A stretch of 64,000 nucleotides of DNA from an uncultured Myxococcales bacterium (GTDB taxonomy: Bacteria > Myxococcota_A > Polyangia > Polyangiales > Polyangiaceae). The stretch spans positions 66,179 through 130,178 of the forward strand of contig CALFEQ010000031.1 in NCBI GenBank assembly GCA_937949945.1, written 5' to 3'. The notes beneath the pieces were generated by a model. That model did no database searches and had not been told where the DNA came from. It saw only the letters and a list, made by a program, of their open reading frames with translations. Shown one piece after another: positions 44,785-55,732 of the stretch. A program made the translations under genes and the position numbers. Each line of letters begins with the position of its first letter. The stretch's first letter is position 1.

Positions 44785-45114
44785 GCGTCGAGCATGCCAC
44801 ACGACCTCGGCGGGAAGCGGTTCGATGCCGCGGCTCGGGCACGGAGGCGGGAGCGGCGGTCGGGCCCGGCTCGAAGGCCTGCGAGAAAAGTCATGGAGAT
44901 CACGCTGTTCTCCGGCTTCGCCACCGCCGAGGTGCGGCGAAAAGGCCTCGACGCCGACCACGATCTTGACCTCGAGCAGGGTTCGCTTTACTGGGGCGCG
45001 CCATGTACCGCTTCATCATGAGCCTCATCCGGCGTGCGCGGCGCAGGCGCCGGGCCGGTTGGCTTCCGCCGCCGATCGTCGTCGCCGGCTGCTGAGCCCG
45101 CGAGCAAGCGCCCG

Positions 45115-46704
<1,590 letters not shown>

Positions 46705-46862
46705 GTCTCGGTCGATTATGCCGCCGCTGTCGCACGGCGCTCGGTACGACCCACGCGCGATCGCGGAGAGGCCTCACGATCCCCCGACGATGCACGAGGG
46801 CGCATTTGGCTCTAGTATGGCACGGGCTCGAGCATCGGACCTCGGTCCTTGCTTCGATCGAC

Positions 46863-48083
46863 ATGATCGCGATGGCAGGCAACCACGCGCGGCTGGTGCT
46901 CGTATTCGCTGCGTCGCTCGCCGCATGCTCGAGCTCGGAGCCCACCAGCGGTGGCGGCGGCGGCACGTCGAGCTCCGGCGCGCCGGACGGCGGCGTGCCC
47001 GAGGACGACTCGCGGGATCCCACGCCGCCGAGCGTGCAGCTCGTCGGACGTTTCGACACGCGCGATCCGGCAGGTCCACTCTGCGCGTGGCCCGGATGCC
47101 GGATCGTCGCTCGCTTCGAAGGCACGTCGTCGATCTCCGTGCGGCTCGAAGAGATCGACGAGCCGTGGATGGAAGGCGCCCCGAGCGAGTGGGACGTCGC
47201 GATTGACGGCGAATGGAGAGACAAGCTCGTGATGACGCCGGGCGAGCGAGAGTACGTCCTCGCCGAAGGCCTCACGCGCGACACGCACACCATCGAGCTG
47301 TACAAGCGGACCGAGGCCCAGAACGGAACGACGCGCTTCTTGGGCTTCGACCTCCACGGCGGGACGCTCCTCTCCCCGCCACCTCGCAAGCGACGACGGA
47401 TCGAGGTCGTCGGCGACTCGGCCGCGGCCGGCTACGGCGTCGAAGGCGTCGGTCGAGGCCCCGACTGCCCGGGCCCCGACCACGCAGCGCGTTGGCAGAA
47501 CTTCCGCAAGTCGTTCGGAGCCGTGCTCGGCGAGGAGCTCGATGCCGAGGTCGCCGGCACCGTCTACTCGGGCAAAGGCTTGGTGAAGAACATCTGGCGT
47601 CCCGACGAGGAAACAATGCCGGTGATCTTCCCGCGTGCGAACCCGATCGACCCCGAGAGCACGTGGGACTTCTCGGCCTTCGTCCCGCACGCCGTCCTCG
47701 TGATGATCGGCGGGAACGATTTCGACATCGGCCAACCCACGGACACGGGGCCGGCCACCCTCGCCGAGTTCACGGACGCGTACGAGGAGTTCGTCGTGAC
47801 GCTTCGCGAGAAGTATCCCGAGGCGCACGTGCTCCTCGTCACGTCTCCGTCGGTGAGCGACGCCGCGCCGGCCGGCAGGCGGACGCGCACGAACGTGATG
47901 AAGGCGATCGAGAGCGTCGTCGCACGACGGAGCGCCGCGGGCGACGCGAAGGTGTACGCGACGACCCCGCCCGCCGCCCAACCGTCCGAGCTCACTGCCT
48001 GCGACGCTCACGGCAGCCCGGAGCTCCACCGGCGAGTGGCAAACGATCTCGCCGCCATCCTCCGACCGAAGCTGGGGTGGTGA
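46863..48083 (+). CDS. SGNH/GDSL esterase lipoprotein, CE2-like carbohydrate esterase
   Basis: The 406-residue product starts at ATG 46863 (a second ATG is at 46872). The signal ends in SLAAC (lipobox). A Gly/Ser linker and a jelly-roll-like domain follow. An SGNH hydrolase domain then begins with IEVVGDSAAAGYGVEG (nucleophile Ser), with VLVMIGGNDFDI and CDAHGSPELHRRVAN (Asp-His). The two-domain order and YSGKGLVKNIW, WDFSAFVPHAV resemble CE2 acetyl-esterases, which deacetylate plant or microbial polysaccharides. It would act at the cell surface. The expansin-like protein further downstream is a plausible functional companion. Confidence 0.88.
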   Translation: MIAMAGNHARLVLVFAASLAACSSSEPTSGGGGGTSSSGAPDGGVPEDDSRDPTPPSVQLVGRFDTRDPAGPLCAWPGCRIVARFEGTSSISVRLEEIDEPWMEGAPSEWDVAIDGEWRDKLVMTPGEREYVLAEGLTRDTHTIELYKRTEAQNGTTRFLGFDLHGGTLLSPPPRKRRRIEVVGDSAAAGYGVEGVGRGPDCPGPDHAARWQNFRKSFGAVLGEELDAEVAGTVYSGKGLVKNIWRPDEETMPVIFPRANPIDPESTWDFSAFVPHAVLVMIGGNDFDIGQPTDTGPATLAEFTDAYEEFVVTLREKYPEAHVLLVTSPSVSDAAPAGRRTRTNVMKAIESVVARRSAAGDAKVYATTPPAAQPSELTACDAHGSPELHRRVANDLAAILRPKLGW

Positions 48084-48296
48084 TCCGCGAAGGGGTCGTC
48101 ACGGTGACTGTCGCGCATTCGCTCGCTCGAACACACGAGCCACGAGCTCGTCCCCCGCATCGCCCCACGATCGCTCACCGCCGCGGGAAAAGCTGCGGTC
48201 CCCGCACCGACAGCCCCCGTCGGCGCGATGACTGAGACATCGCTTCCCAAATCACTCGGGCACGTCGACTGCATCTCGCCGGGCGGAAGGTGAGCC

Positions 48297-49019
48297 ATGG
48301 CGCGGATCCGAGCCGTCCTCTTCGACATCGATGGAACCCTGCTCGACAGCAACGACGCTCACGCACACGCGTGGCTCGACACTCTGCGTGGACACGGACG
48401 CAACGTCCCGTACGAGCTGGTGCGATCGAAGATCGGCATGAGCGGCGAGAAGATCCTGGCGGACGTCGCCGGAGTCGAGCCCGGATCCGTCGAGGCGCGC
48501 GCCATCCAAGAACGCCGCACGATGGTCTTCAAGGCGAACTACCTGCCGGACCTCGGCCCCTTCCACGGCGCTCGTGTGCTCGTCGATCGCCTGCGCTCGC
48601 GTGGCCTCTGTTGCGTCGCGGTGACCTCCTCGACCGCCGAAGAGGCCCTCGACCTCCTTCGCGCCGCGGGCGTCGCCGATCTGATGGAGCTCGTCATCAG
48701 CGCCGACGACGTCGATCACGGCAAGCCCGATCCCGACCTCGTGACGACCGCGCTCGATCGCATCGGCGTCACTCCCGCCGAAGCGCTCATGATCGGCGAC
48801 ACTCCTTACGACATCAAAGCGGGCGCCCGTGCAGGCGTCCCCGTCATCGCGCTCCGGTGCGGAGGATGGTCGGACAACGACCTGCGCGGCGCGATCGCGA
48901 TCTACGACGATCCGGCCGACCTGTCGTCGCAGCTCGATCGCTCACCGCTCGCTCTCGACCGCGAGTCCGACCCGCCTTCGACCCCGATGAAGGTCCGCGC
49001 CCGCCGCGTGGCGCTCTAG
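48297..49019 (+). CDS. HAD-superfamily phosphatase (beta-phosphoglucomutase/phosphoglycolate phosphatase-like)
   Basis: The 240-residue protein has a GAAGG ribosome site before the ATG. The HAD motifs are all present: motif I FDIDGTLLDS, motif II VTSST, motif III Lys in DHGKPDPD, and motif IV MIGDTPYDIKAG. The cap is helical (C1). This is the Gph/PgmB class of small-molecule phosphatases or mutases; the substrate is uncertain. The gene stands alone between an esterase gene and a small lipoprotein gene. Confidence 0.93.
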   Translation: MARIRAVLFDIDGTLLDSNDAHAHAWLDTLRGHGRNVPYELVRSKIGMSGEKILADVAGVEPGSVEARAIQERRTMVFKANYLPDLGPFHGARVLVDRLRSRGLCCVAVTSSTAEEALDLLRAAGVADLMELVISADDVDHGKPDPDLVTTALDRIGVTPAEALMIGDTPYDIKAGARAGVPVIALRCGGWSDNDLRGAIAIYDDPADLSSQLDRSPLALDRESDPPSTPMKVRARRVAL

Positions 49020-49035
49020 AGAACGGCCTCCGGCC

Positions 49036-49341
49036 TCACTTGTACCCGCTGAACCCGCCGCCTCGACGCTGGGCGTGACGCTGGGGCGCGTCCTTTTCGC
49101 TCAGCTCGACGTCGAAGGCATCGTCGGCCCGCGAGTGTTGGGGCTTTCCGACGCGGGGAGCTTCGTCCGCGTCCGTGAGCTCGGCCGCCATCAGCGTCGC
49201 CGTCCCCACGACCGGCGCCGCGGGCGCGGTCACGGGCGGCGCCGACGGCGCCGAGCCGCACGCGGTCACGGCCATGGCCGCGCTCAGGAGCAGAGCCGGC
49301 GCCAGGACTCGAGACGGCCTGCGGTCGCGGTCGAGCTTCAT
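49036..49341 (-). CDS. Small lipoprotein of unknown function
   Basis: The 101-residue protein has a signal ending in AVTAC (lipobox). A Pro/Ala-rich linker and a charged, Gly/Arg-rich mature part follow (DDAFDVELSEKD, ending RRGGGFSGYK). It is short and has no motif I recognise. Confidence 0.7.
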   Translation of the reverse strand: MKLDRDRRPSRVLAPALLLSAAMAVTACGSAPSAPPVTAPAAPVVGTATLMAAELTDADEAPRVGKPQHSRADDAFDVELSEKDAPQRHAQRRGGGFSGYK

Positions 49342-49575
49342 CGCGGGCCCCTCATAGCACCCTGGCTCGGCTCTGCAACGGCCGGTCCGCGGGGAGACGC
49401 GAGATTGACGCCGTCACCGCGGAGCGACGACCGGATGTCGCAACCCTCTCGTCCCGATGGCGCAACTGCGGGCGGATGCCCGAGAAAAATGGCCACGCCG
49501 AGCCGTCTCGCCCCATCGCACCGCGATGGCCCGCGGATTGCCCGTGGGGCGAGCTGGACGCTACCCTGAACTGGG

Positions 49576-51336
49576 GTGACCCCGTCCGCTTCCAGCATTC
49601 GCGTCGTCCCGACCGTCGGCCAGGCGGTGCCGGGCGTCGGGAAGTACCGCTACATCGCGATGCTCGCCGAAGGCGGGATGGCCGACGTCTTTCTCGCGGT
49701 CACCCAGAGCGCGGGGTTCGAGAAGCTCGTCGTCATCAAGCAGCTCCGCGACACGCTCGCGCAGGATCCGAGCTTCGTCGCGATGTTCATGGACGAGGCG
49801 CGCCTCGCCGCACGCCTGAACCACCCGAACGTCGTGCAGACGCTCGAGGTCGGATCGGAGCCCGCCCACGGGCTCCACTTCATGGCGATGGAGTTCCTCG
49901 AGGGCGTGCCGTACGTGCGGCTCGCGCGGCTCAAAGAGCGCCTCCCGGCACCGCTCGCGTTTCATCTACGCATCCTCATCGACGTGCTGCGCGGGCTCCA
50001 CTACGCGCACGAGCTCCGCGACTTCGACGGAAGACCGCTCAACGTCGTCCATCGCGACGTCTCGCCCCAGAACGTGATGCTGACCTTCGCCGGCGGCGTG
50101 AAGGTCCTCGACTTCGGCATCGCAAAGGCGGCGCTCGCCGTCGAGCAACGGCCCGAGGACTTCAAGGGCAAGCTCGAGTACATGGCGCCCGAGCAGGCGG
50201 CGCTCGAGGACGTCGATCGCCGCGCCGACATCTTCTCCGTGGGGGTGATGCTCTTCGAGGCGCTCGCCCGGCGCCGCCTCTATCGGAAGGGCACCGACAA
50301 GCTCCAACAGCTCCTCGACGGCGCCCTCCCCGACATCCTCGACGTGGCGCCGTCCACGCCGCGACGGCTCGCCGAGATCTGCCGCAAGGCGATGGCCTAC
50401 GACCGCGACGCCCGCTACGCGACCGCGGACGCCATGGCCGACGATCTCGAGGAGTGGCTCGGGAGCACGACGCAGCACGTGACCGCGCGCGACGTGGGCT
50501 CGTACGTCGCCGAGAAGTTCGCTTCGACGCGCAGGAAGATCAGCGCAACCATCGAGGAGCAGCTCGCGATCATCCGATCGATGTCCGAGAGCGCGCCCGA
50601 CACCATCCCGCTCTCGCGACTGCCCGTCACCACCACGACGGATCTGCCGCCGACGGAGCTCTCCGACGTGCCGCCGGCGGACGCGACCGACCCCGGATGG
50701 GTACCGCCGCCGGCTCCCCTCCCGAGCGAGGTCGACGTCGGCCGCTCCGCCTCGAGCTCGACCAGCTCGGATGCGACGGTGGTCACGGTGCCGCCGCACC
50801 CGCACGCGTCGCCCGACGCCCCCCACGGCAGGCCCGGGCTCCTGATCGCCGCGGCCGCCGTCTTGGGCGTGGCGGTGCTCGGCGGCGCCGTCGCCATCGC
50901 CTCGAAGAGTCGCGAGGCCGCGCCGGCGAGCGCCGAGAGCGCCGCTGCGTCGGCGCCCGTCGTCGCCGCTACGAGCGCTGCTCCCGAGGACGAGCGGATC
51001 GACATCACCATCAAGGCGTCTCCGCCGGAGGCCAAGATCTTCCTCGACGGCAAGGAGCTCGCCTCGAACCCGGCGACCGACACACGCCCGCGTGACGGCG
51101 CGATGCACGTCGTCCGCGTGGAGGCTCCCGGCCACGATCCGCGCGAGGAGTCGATCTCGTTCGACCGCAGCATCTTCATCACGATCGAGCTCCGCCCGAG
51201 CCCTCCGGCGTGGGAGGTGCCCTCGACGCCCCCGCCGCCACGCTCCGGCAAGAGGACGACGAAGCCCACGCCGCGCGCGCCCCGACCGAAGACAGGGGGC
51301 GGGAACGGGCTCGACCTGGAGAACCCGTACCAATGA
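49576..51336 (+). CDS. Ser/Thr protein kinase with PEGA domain
   Basis: The 586-residue protein (GTG start) has a kinase domain (about 24-290) with a GMADVFLA P-loop, VVIKQL, VVHRDVSPQN (a variant of HRDLKPEN frequent in myxobacterial kinases), KVLDFGIAK and YMAPEQAA. A Pro/Ser/Thr linker, one TM segment (about 417-437) and an outer PEGA domain (DITIKASPPEAKIFLDGKEL) follow. PEGA domains bind surface structures, so this may sense envelope state. Its last bases overlap the start of the next gene (ATGA), which also has a PEGA-like domain. Confidence 0.94.
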   Translation: MTPSASSIRVVPTVGQAVPGVGKYRYIAMLAEGGMADVFLAVTQSAGFEKLVVIKQLRDTLAQDPSFVAMFMDEARLAARLNHPNVVQTLEVGSEPAHGLHFMAMEFLEGVPYVRLARLKERLPAPLAFHLRILIDVLRGLHYAHELRDFDGRPLNVVHRDVSPQNVMLTFAGGVKVLDFGIAKAALAVEQRPEDFKGKLEYMAPEQAALEDVDRRADIFSVGVMLFEALARRRLYRKGTDKLQQLLDGALPDILDVAPSTPRRLAEICRKAMAYDRDARYATADAMADDLEEWLGSTTQHVTARDVGSYVAEKFASTRRKISATIEEQLAIIRSMSESAPDTIPLSRLPVTTTTDLPPTELSDVPPADATDPGWVPPPAPLPSEVDVGRSASSSTSSDATVVTVPPHPHASPDAPHGRPGLLIAAAAVLGVAVLGGAVAIASKSREAAPASAESAAASAPVVAATSAAPEDERIDITIKASPPEAKIFLDGKELASNPATDTRPRDGAMHVVRVEAPGHDPREESISFDRSIFITIELRPSPPAWEVPSTPPPPRSGKRTTKPTPRAPRPKTGGGNGLDLENPYQ

Positions 51337-52343
51337 CGTCGCTGCGCCCGGGCCGCTCTCGAACGCGAGGACGCGTGCACGCGTGCGCGGCGCTCGTCGC
51401 CCTGGCGATCGCCGCGTCTGCAGGCACCGCACGGGCGGCCGACGACGCGACCGAGACCTCCGCCGACACCGAGGATCGAAAGAAGGAGGCGCAGGCGCTC
51501 TTCGACAAGGCGGTCAAGCTCGCCGCAGCGGGCGACACGAGCGGCGCCCTCGCGGCCTTCCGCGACGCGTACGAGCGCTACCCGAGCTTCCGTGTACTCT
51601 ACAACATCGGCCAGCTCTGCTCGCGTCTCCACGACGCGGCCTGCGCCGTGCGTGCGTTCGAGCAGTACCTCCGGGACGGCGGCGTCGACGTCCCCGCGAA
51701 GAGGCGCGCCGACGTCGAGGCGGAGCTCCGGTCTCTCGCCGAGCAGGTCGCGACCGTGACGGTCACGGTCGACGTCGCGGGCGCGGAGATCTCCATCGAC
51801 GACGAGCACGTCGGGCGCTCGCCCCTCCCGAGGCCGTGGGTCGTCAACCCGGGCTCGCACCGCATCGTCGTCACGTACGGCACCAAGACGGTGGAGAAGG
51901 CGGTGACGGCTTCCGCGAAGGACGAGCTCACGATCGACATCGCGATGCCGAAGGACCCGGCGCCCGAGCCGGTGAGCGTCCCGGTCCCGGCGGAGCCGGA
52001 GCCGCTGCGTCCCGAGCGCCGCCCCTTCCCCGTGGTGCCGTGGGCGGTCACGGGAGGGCTCGCGGCCGGAACGCTCGTGACCGGGATCCTCGCGGCGGTG
52101 ACGTACTCGTCGTTCCAGGACGACAAGAACCGGTTCCCCGTCACACGCGAGGAGCTCGAAGACGCGCAAGGCACCGCGCGCACCTTCTTCCTCGCGGCGG
52201 GCGTGCTCGGCGCGTGCACGCTCGTCTCGGCGGGCATCGCCGGATACTTCACGTTCGCTGCTGCCAGCGCGCGCCCCGCCGGCGCGGCCGTGGCCCTCGC
52301 GGCGAGCCCGGGCGGCGTGCTCCTCCACGGGAGGTTCCCGTGA
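51333..52343 (+). CDS. TPR/PEGA membrane protein coupled to the kinase
   Basis: The 336-residue protein has a signal peptide (ALVALAIAASAGTARA) and TPR-like helices (EAQALFDKAVKLAAAGDTSG, FRDAYERYPSFRVLYNIGQL). A PEGA-like beta domain (TVDVAGAEISIDDEHVGRSP) and two TM segments near the C-terminus follow. It lies in the envelope. It overlaps both neighbours by 4 bases (ATGA and GTGA), so it belongs to a kinase operon. The paralogous pair at 60449-62790 has the same order. It is possibly a kinase substrate or sensor. Confidence 0.87.
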   Translation: MTSLRPGRSRTRGRVHACAALVALAIAASAGTARAADDATETSADTEDRKKEAQALFDKAVKLAAAGDTSGALAAFRDAYERYPSFRVLYNIGQLCSRLHDAACAVRAFEQYLRDGGVDVPAKRRADVEAELRSLAEQVATVTVTVDVAGAEISIDDEHVGRSPLPRPWVVNPGSHRIVVTYGTKTVEKAVTASAKDELTIDIAMPKDPAPEPVSVPVPAEPEPLRPERRPFPVVPWAVTGGLAAGTLVTGILAAVTYSSFQDDKNRFPVTREELEDAQGTARTFFLAAGVLGACTLVSAGIAGYFTFAAASARPAGAAVALAASPGGVLLHGRFP

Positions 52344-53767
52344 GGAGGTGGTCGGCAGGAGCGATCGTCGGAGCGCTGGTGACGCTCGTGGCGTGCGCGG
52401 AGCTCTTCGACGCGCCCACGCAGTGCCGCACCGACGCGGACTGCGAGCGGTTCGCGGCGGTCTGCGACGTCGCGCAAGGCGTGTGCGTCCCACCCGTGGA
52501 GGACGACAAGAGACCGGAACGCCCCGTCCCCTCGCAGCCCACGCAGGACGCGTCGCCGGACGGGTTCGAGATCGACGAGAGGTGCGCGGTCGATCCGAAG
52601 CCGACGGAGGTGATCGGCACGAAGCTCGAGGCGGGGGCGCGGAGCGAGATCACGACGTCGGTCACGCTGGGCTGCGACAAGGACTGGGTGCTCGACACGC
52701 TCCTCTTCGTACGCTCCGGCGCGACGCTGACGATCGCGCCGGGGACGACCATCCGCGCGAAGAAGGGCGTCGGTGCCGCGATCGTCGTCAACCCCGGCGG
52801 ACGCATCGTCGCGGAGGGCAAGAGAGACGCGCCCATCGTGATCACGAGCGAGTCGCCCACGCCCGCGCCCGGGGACTGGCGCGGCGTGTACGTGCTCGGC
52901 CTCGCTCCGCCCAGCGGTCAGGGCCCGTACGAAGACGATCCCGACCTCGTTTGGGGCGGGACGAGCGAGATGGACGACAGCGGCGTCCTCTCGTTCGTGC
53001 GCATCGAGTACGCGAGGAGCGGGCTCGTCCTCGCGGGCGTGGGCAAGCGAACGAAGGTCGACTTCGTGCAGGTCCGCCGGCCGGTGGAGAGCTGCTTCAT
53101 GTTCTACGGCGGACGGGTCGACGCGAAGCACCTCGTCTGCCAGTCGCCGGGAGACGATCAGTTCGAGTGGTACCTCGGCTACTCGGGACGCGCGCAGTTC
53201 ATCTACGGACAGAAAGCGGCGCCGCCTCCCGTGTACGACTCGAACGGACTGGTCATCGACGCCGCGCATCCCGTCATCTACAACGCCACGATCTGCGGCG
53301 ACGCGCCGACCGCGCTCTTCGGCTACGGCGTCGTCTATCGCGATCGGGGGACGCTGGACCTCAACGGCGCGATCGTGAGCGGGTGGTTCAGCGGGCTCGA
53401 CGCGAGGGGGTACCTGCCCGACCGCGGCGGCGTGCGCGCATCGATCTTCTTCGGCAACGCGACGAACCCGGCCTACGCGGAGACGCCCGCCGAGACCAAC
53501 CCCGACCTACCGACGTACGACGACGACAACGGCATCGACGAGCTCGCCGATTTCGCCAACGCCATGCCGCCGAACTCCACCGCGGATCCGAAGCTCGTCG
53601 ACTGCTTCGACGCGAAGAACCCGAAGCCTTGGCCGACGACGCCGCTCACGACGAACGCGCCCTCGCCTCCCGACGACGGCTTCTTCGATCCGAACGCGAA
53701 GTACATCGGCGCGTTCGAGGACGCCAACGATGGGTGGATGACCGGAGCGTGGGTACGATTCGATTGA
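52340..53767 (+). CDS. Beta-helix-like lipoprotein, third gene of the kinase operon
   Basis: The 475-residue protein (GTG overlapping the upstream stop) has a signal ending in LVACAELF (lipobox) and a Cys-bearing segment (CRTDADCERFAAVCDVAQGVC). A long region that reads like a parallel beta-helix follows (TLTIAPGTTIRAKKGVGAAI, VNPGGRIVAEGKRDAPIVIT, DFVQVRRPVESCFMFYGGRV). It is lipid-anchored at the surface or periplasm. No catalytic residue pattern is recognised. Five heptad repeats follow its stop. Confidence 0.85.
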   Translation: MRRWSAGAIVGALVTLVACAELFDAPTQCRTDADCERFAAVCDVAQGVCVPPVEDDKRPERPVPSQPTQDASPDGFEIDERCAVDPKPTEVIGTKLEAGARSEITTSVTLGCDKDWVLDTLLFVRSGATLTIAPGTTIRAKKGVGAAIVVNPGGRIVAEGKRDAPIVITSESPTPAPGDWRGVYVLGLAPPSGQGPYEDDPDLVWGGTSEMDDSGVLSFVRIEYARSGLVLAGVGKRTKVDFVQVRRPVESCFMFYGGRVDAKHLVCQSPGDDQFEWYLGYSGRAQFIYGQKAAPPPVYDSNGLVIDAAHPVIYNATICGDAPTALFGYGVVYRDRGTLDLNGAIVSGWFSGLDARGYLPDRGGVRASIFFGNATNPAYAETPAETNPDLPTYDDDNGIDELADFANAMPPNSTADPKLVDCFDAKNPKPWPTTPLTTNAPSPPDDGFFDPNAKYIGAFEDANDGWMTGAWVRFD

Positions 53768-53771
53768 GGGA

Positions 53772-53808
53772 GGCTCCGGGCTCCGGGCTCCGGGCTCCAG
53801 GCTCCAGG
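53772..53808. repeat. Five GGCTCC(G/A) heptads after the lipoprotein gene
   Basis: GGCTCCG three times then GGCTCCA twice, in perfect 7-bp phase, start 4 bases after the stop codon and end 12 bases before the next start codon. This is the longest pure tract in the window. Confidence 0.9.
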
Positions 53809-53820
53809 AAGAAGCGGAAG

Positions 53821-54570
53821 ATGCATGCCCCCGGCTCACGCGTCGCTTGCCTGCTCGGCTCGACTTGCCTCGCGCTCGCGTGCGCGGTGCCGGTGACGAG
53901 CGGATCGTCGAGCGGCGTGACGAAGGACACGGCGCCGGCGGTCACGACGCTCGGCGAGCCTCACGAGGGGGACTACAACCTCGGGCCGGTCGAGTTCTCG
54001 GGCTCGTTCTGGAACTCCTGCGCGCCCTACACGCCCGAGCTCGAGAAGCAGATCGGCCCGATGCTCGCGGGCCTCGCCCTCAAGTGGAACGGCAACGGCA
54101 GCCTCTGCGACACGTGCATCCTCGTGAAGACGGCGAAAGGAAAGTCCGTCGTCGCGCGGGTGATCACCACGGGCGAGACGCGAGGCCCGAACGACGTCGA
54201 TCTCAGCAAGGCGGCGTTCGACGCGATCCACGTCGGCGAGTACCCGCGGAAGATGACGTGGGAGCTCGTGAAGTGCCCTCCCGGCGGAAAGATCCAGTAC
54301 CAGTTCCAGACCGAGGCCAATCCGTGGTGGACGAGCCTCTGGGTTCGGAACGCGCGGCTGCCGATCCGTACCGTAGAGGTCAAGAGCGCGAAGCACGCGA
54401 CCTTCGTCCCGCTGCGGCGGGGCCCGGACGGGACGCTCACCGACGACTCGGGGTTCGGAGACGGGCCGTTCACCTTGCGCGTCACCGCCGTGGACGGCCA
54501 GACCATCACGGACTCGTTCGACAAGATCGTCCCGGGGGCCGTGATCCCCTCCTCGGGCCAGTTCGACTGA
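53821..54570 (+). CDS. Expansin-like lipoprotein
   Basis: The 249-residue protein has a GGAAG ribosome site and a signal ending in ALAC (lipobox). A two-domain expansin-like sequence follows. The first domain (GDYNLGPVEFSGSFW, NGNGSLCDTCILV, DLSKAAFDAIHVGEYPRKMTW) matches the double-psi beta-barrel with its conserved Asp (DLS motif). The second (NPWWTSLWVRNARLPIRTVE, GPFTLRVT, ITDSFDKI) resembles the binding domain of bacterial expansins such as EXLX1. Expansins loosen cellulose/peptidoglycan networks without hydrolysis. As a lipoprotein it would act at the cell surface. It is placed 53 bases after the beta-helix lipoprotein. Confidence 0.86.
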   Translation: MHAPGSRVACLLGSTCLALACAVPVTSGSSSGVTKDTAPAVTTLGEPHEGDYNLGPVEFSGSFWNSCAPYTPELEKQIGPMLAGLALKWNGNGSLCDTCILVKTAKGKSVVARVITTGETRGPNDVDLSKAAFDAIHVGEYPRKMTWELVKCPPGGKIQYQFQTEANPWWTSLWVRNARLPIRTVEVKSAKHATFVPLRRGPDGTLTDDSGFGDGPFTLRVTAVDGQTITDSFDKIVPGAVIPSSGQFD

Positions 54571-54773
54571 CGGGCGCGCCCGGGTCCGAGCCGCCCCGGA
54601 TCCTCCGAGCTGAAGCGCATCGCCGCGGCGAAGCACGACAGAACGCGACCGCGACGCGCGCTGCGACAAAGCACCGCTAGCAGCGCGCCGCGTTTTCACC
54701 GATGCTCCGAGCAAAGTCCTTCGAGCAAGGATGCGTGCGGAGAGCCACACGCATGCGCGTGCGGCTTGCTGGA

Positions 54774-55187
54774 ATGCAGGACGACGAAAAGATCCCCGAG
54801 CACGTCGCAGACCTGCTGGCTTCGTCGATCGAGTCCGAGCAGCGGCTCGACATCCTGCTCCATCTGCGCGCATCTCCCGGAAAGAGCTTCACGGCGCGAG
54901 CCGTCGCCGCGATCCTCCCCATCTCGAGCGTGTCGGCGGAACAGCACCTCGCGATCCTTTGCGGGCGCGGCTTCCTCACCGTCAGCATCGGCAGCGACCT
55001 GCTCTACTCGTACCAACCGGTCAGCCCGGCCATCGACGCGACCGTCGCCGAGATCGAGCGGCTCGTGCACACGCGCCGCGGCGACGTCGTCGCCGCGCTT
55101 CGCGATGCGAGCGGAAAGGATCCCGTCCGGGACTTCGCGAACGCGTTCGTGATACGCAATGCCCGCAGGGGCGGGACGAGGAAGTAG
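54774..55187 (+). CDS. Winged-helix-like protein ahead of the DUF5985 pair
   Basis: The 137-residue product starts at the ATG encoding MQDDEKIPEH; the frame extends 24 codons upstream with a less ordinary sequence. It contains a helix-turn-helix-like part (RLDILLHLRASPGKSFTARA, then VSAEQHLAILCGRGFL) followed by a beta wing, so it is likely a transcription regulator. It lies 27 bases before the first DUF5985 gene in the same direction and probably controls it or is co-transcribed. Confidence 0.72.
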   Translation: MQDDEKIPEHVADLLASSIESEQRLDILLHLRASPGKSFTARAVAAILPISSVSAEQHLAILCGRGFLTVSIGSDLLYSYQPVSPAIDATVAEIERLVHTRRGDVVAALRDASGKDPVRDFANAFVIRNARRGGTRK

Positions 55188-55214
55188 GCGCAAGCCCGCC
55201 GGCAAGGAGGGGGG

Positions 55215-55475
55215 ATGGCTGAAGTCATTTACGTGCTCTGCGCGCTGACGAGCCTCGTCTGCGCCGTCCTGCTCGTCCGCGCGTATCGCTCGCGCCGTTC
55301 GCACTTGCTGCTCTGGAGCAGCATCTGCTTCGTCGGCCTGTTCGTGAACAACGTCCTCCTCGTGTTCGACAAGGTGATCACGAAGGACGACATCGATCTG
55401 CTCCTCGCTCGCGACCTCACCAACCTCGCATCCGTGGCCGCCTTGCTCTTCGGCCTCATTTGGAGGACCCGGTGA
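55215..55475 (+). CDS. DUF5985 membrane protein, first copy
   Basis: The 86-residue protein follows an AAGGAGGGGGG ribosome site. It has three hydrophobic segments (VIYVLCALTSLVCAVLLV, LLLWSSICFVGLFVNNVLLV, LASVAALLFGLIW), so it is an integral membrane protein. The pattern matches DUF5985. Function is unknown. The stop overlaps the start of a similar gene (GTGA). Confidence 0.85.
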   Translation: MAEVIYVLCALTSLVCAVLLVRAYRSRRSHLLLWSSICFVGLFVNNVLLVFDKVITKDDIDLLLARDLTNLASVAALLFGLIWRTR

Positions 55476-55732
55476 TCACCGCCCACAGCTTCGTGAACGG
55501 CGCGGTGACGATGGGCTTCTTCGCGTCGGCGGTCTTCTTCGCGCGCTTCTGGCGCGAGACGCGCGATCGCCTCTTCGTGCTGTTCGCGATCGCCTTCGCG
55601 GTGCTGGGAGTGAGCCGGATGCTGCTCGCGCTGGTCGCGTTCGGCCACGAGGCGCAGCCGTACCTCTACATCATCAGGTTCTCGGCGTTCTTGCTGATCG
55701 CTTGCGCGGTCATCGACAAGAATCGACGCTGA
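55472..55732 (+). CDS. DUF5985 membrane protein, second copy
   Basis: The 86-residue protein starts at a GTG overlapping the previous stop, with GGAGG 8 bases upstream. It has three hydrophobic segments (GAVTMGFFASAVFFARFW, LFVLFAIAFAVLGVSRMLLALV, FSAFLLIACAVI), the same size and topology as the first copy, so the two may form a heterodimer. The DUF5985 assignment is from memory of the family. Confidence 0.85.
   Translation: MITAHSFVNGAVTMGFFASAVFFARFWRETRDRLFVLFAIAFAVLGVSRMLLALVAFGHEAQPYLYIIRFSAFLLIACAVIDKNRR

Noticed and set aside
45003..45095. 30-codon Arg-rich small ORF (MYRFIMSLIRRARRRRR...)
   Set aside because: It has an ATG and stop, but no ribosome site, and its Arg-rich composition is expected from chance in this GC range; evidence is too thin.
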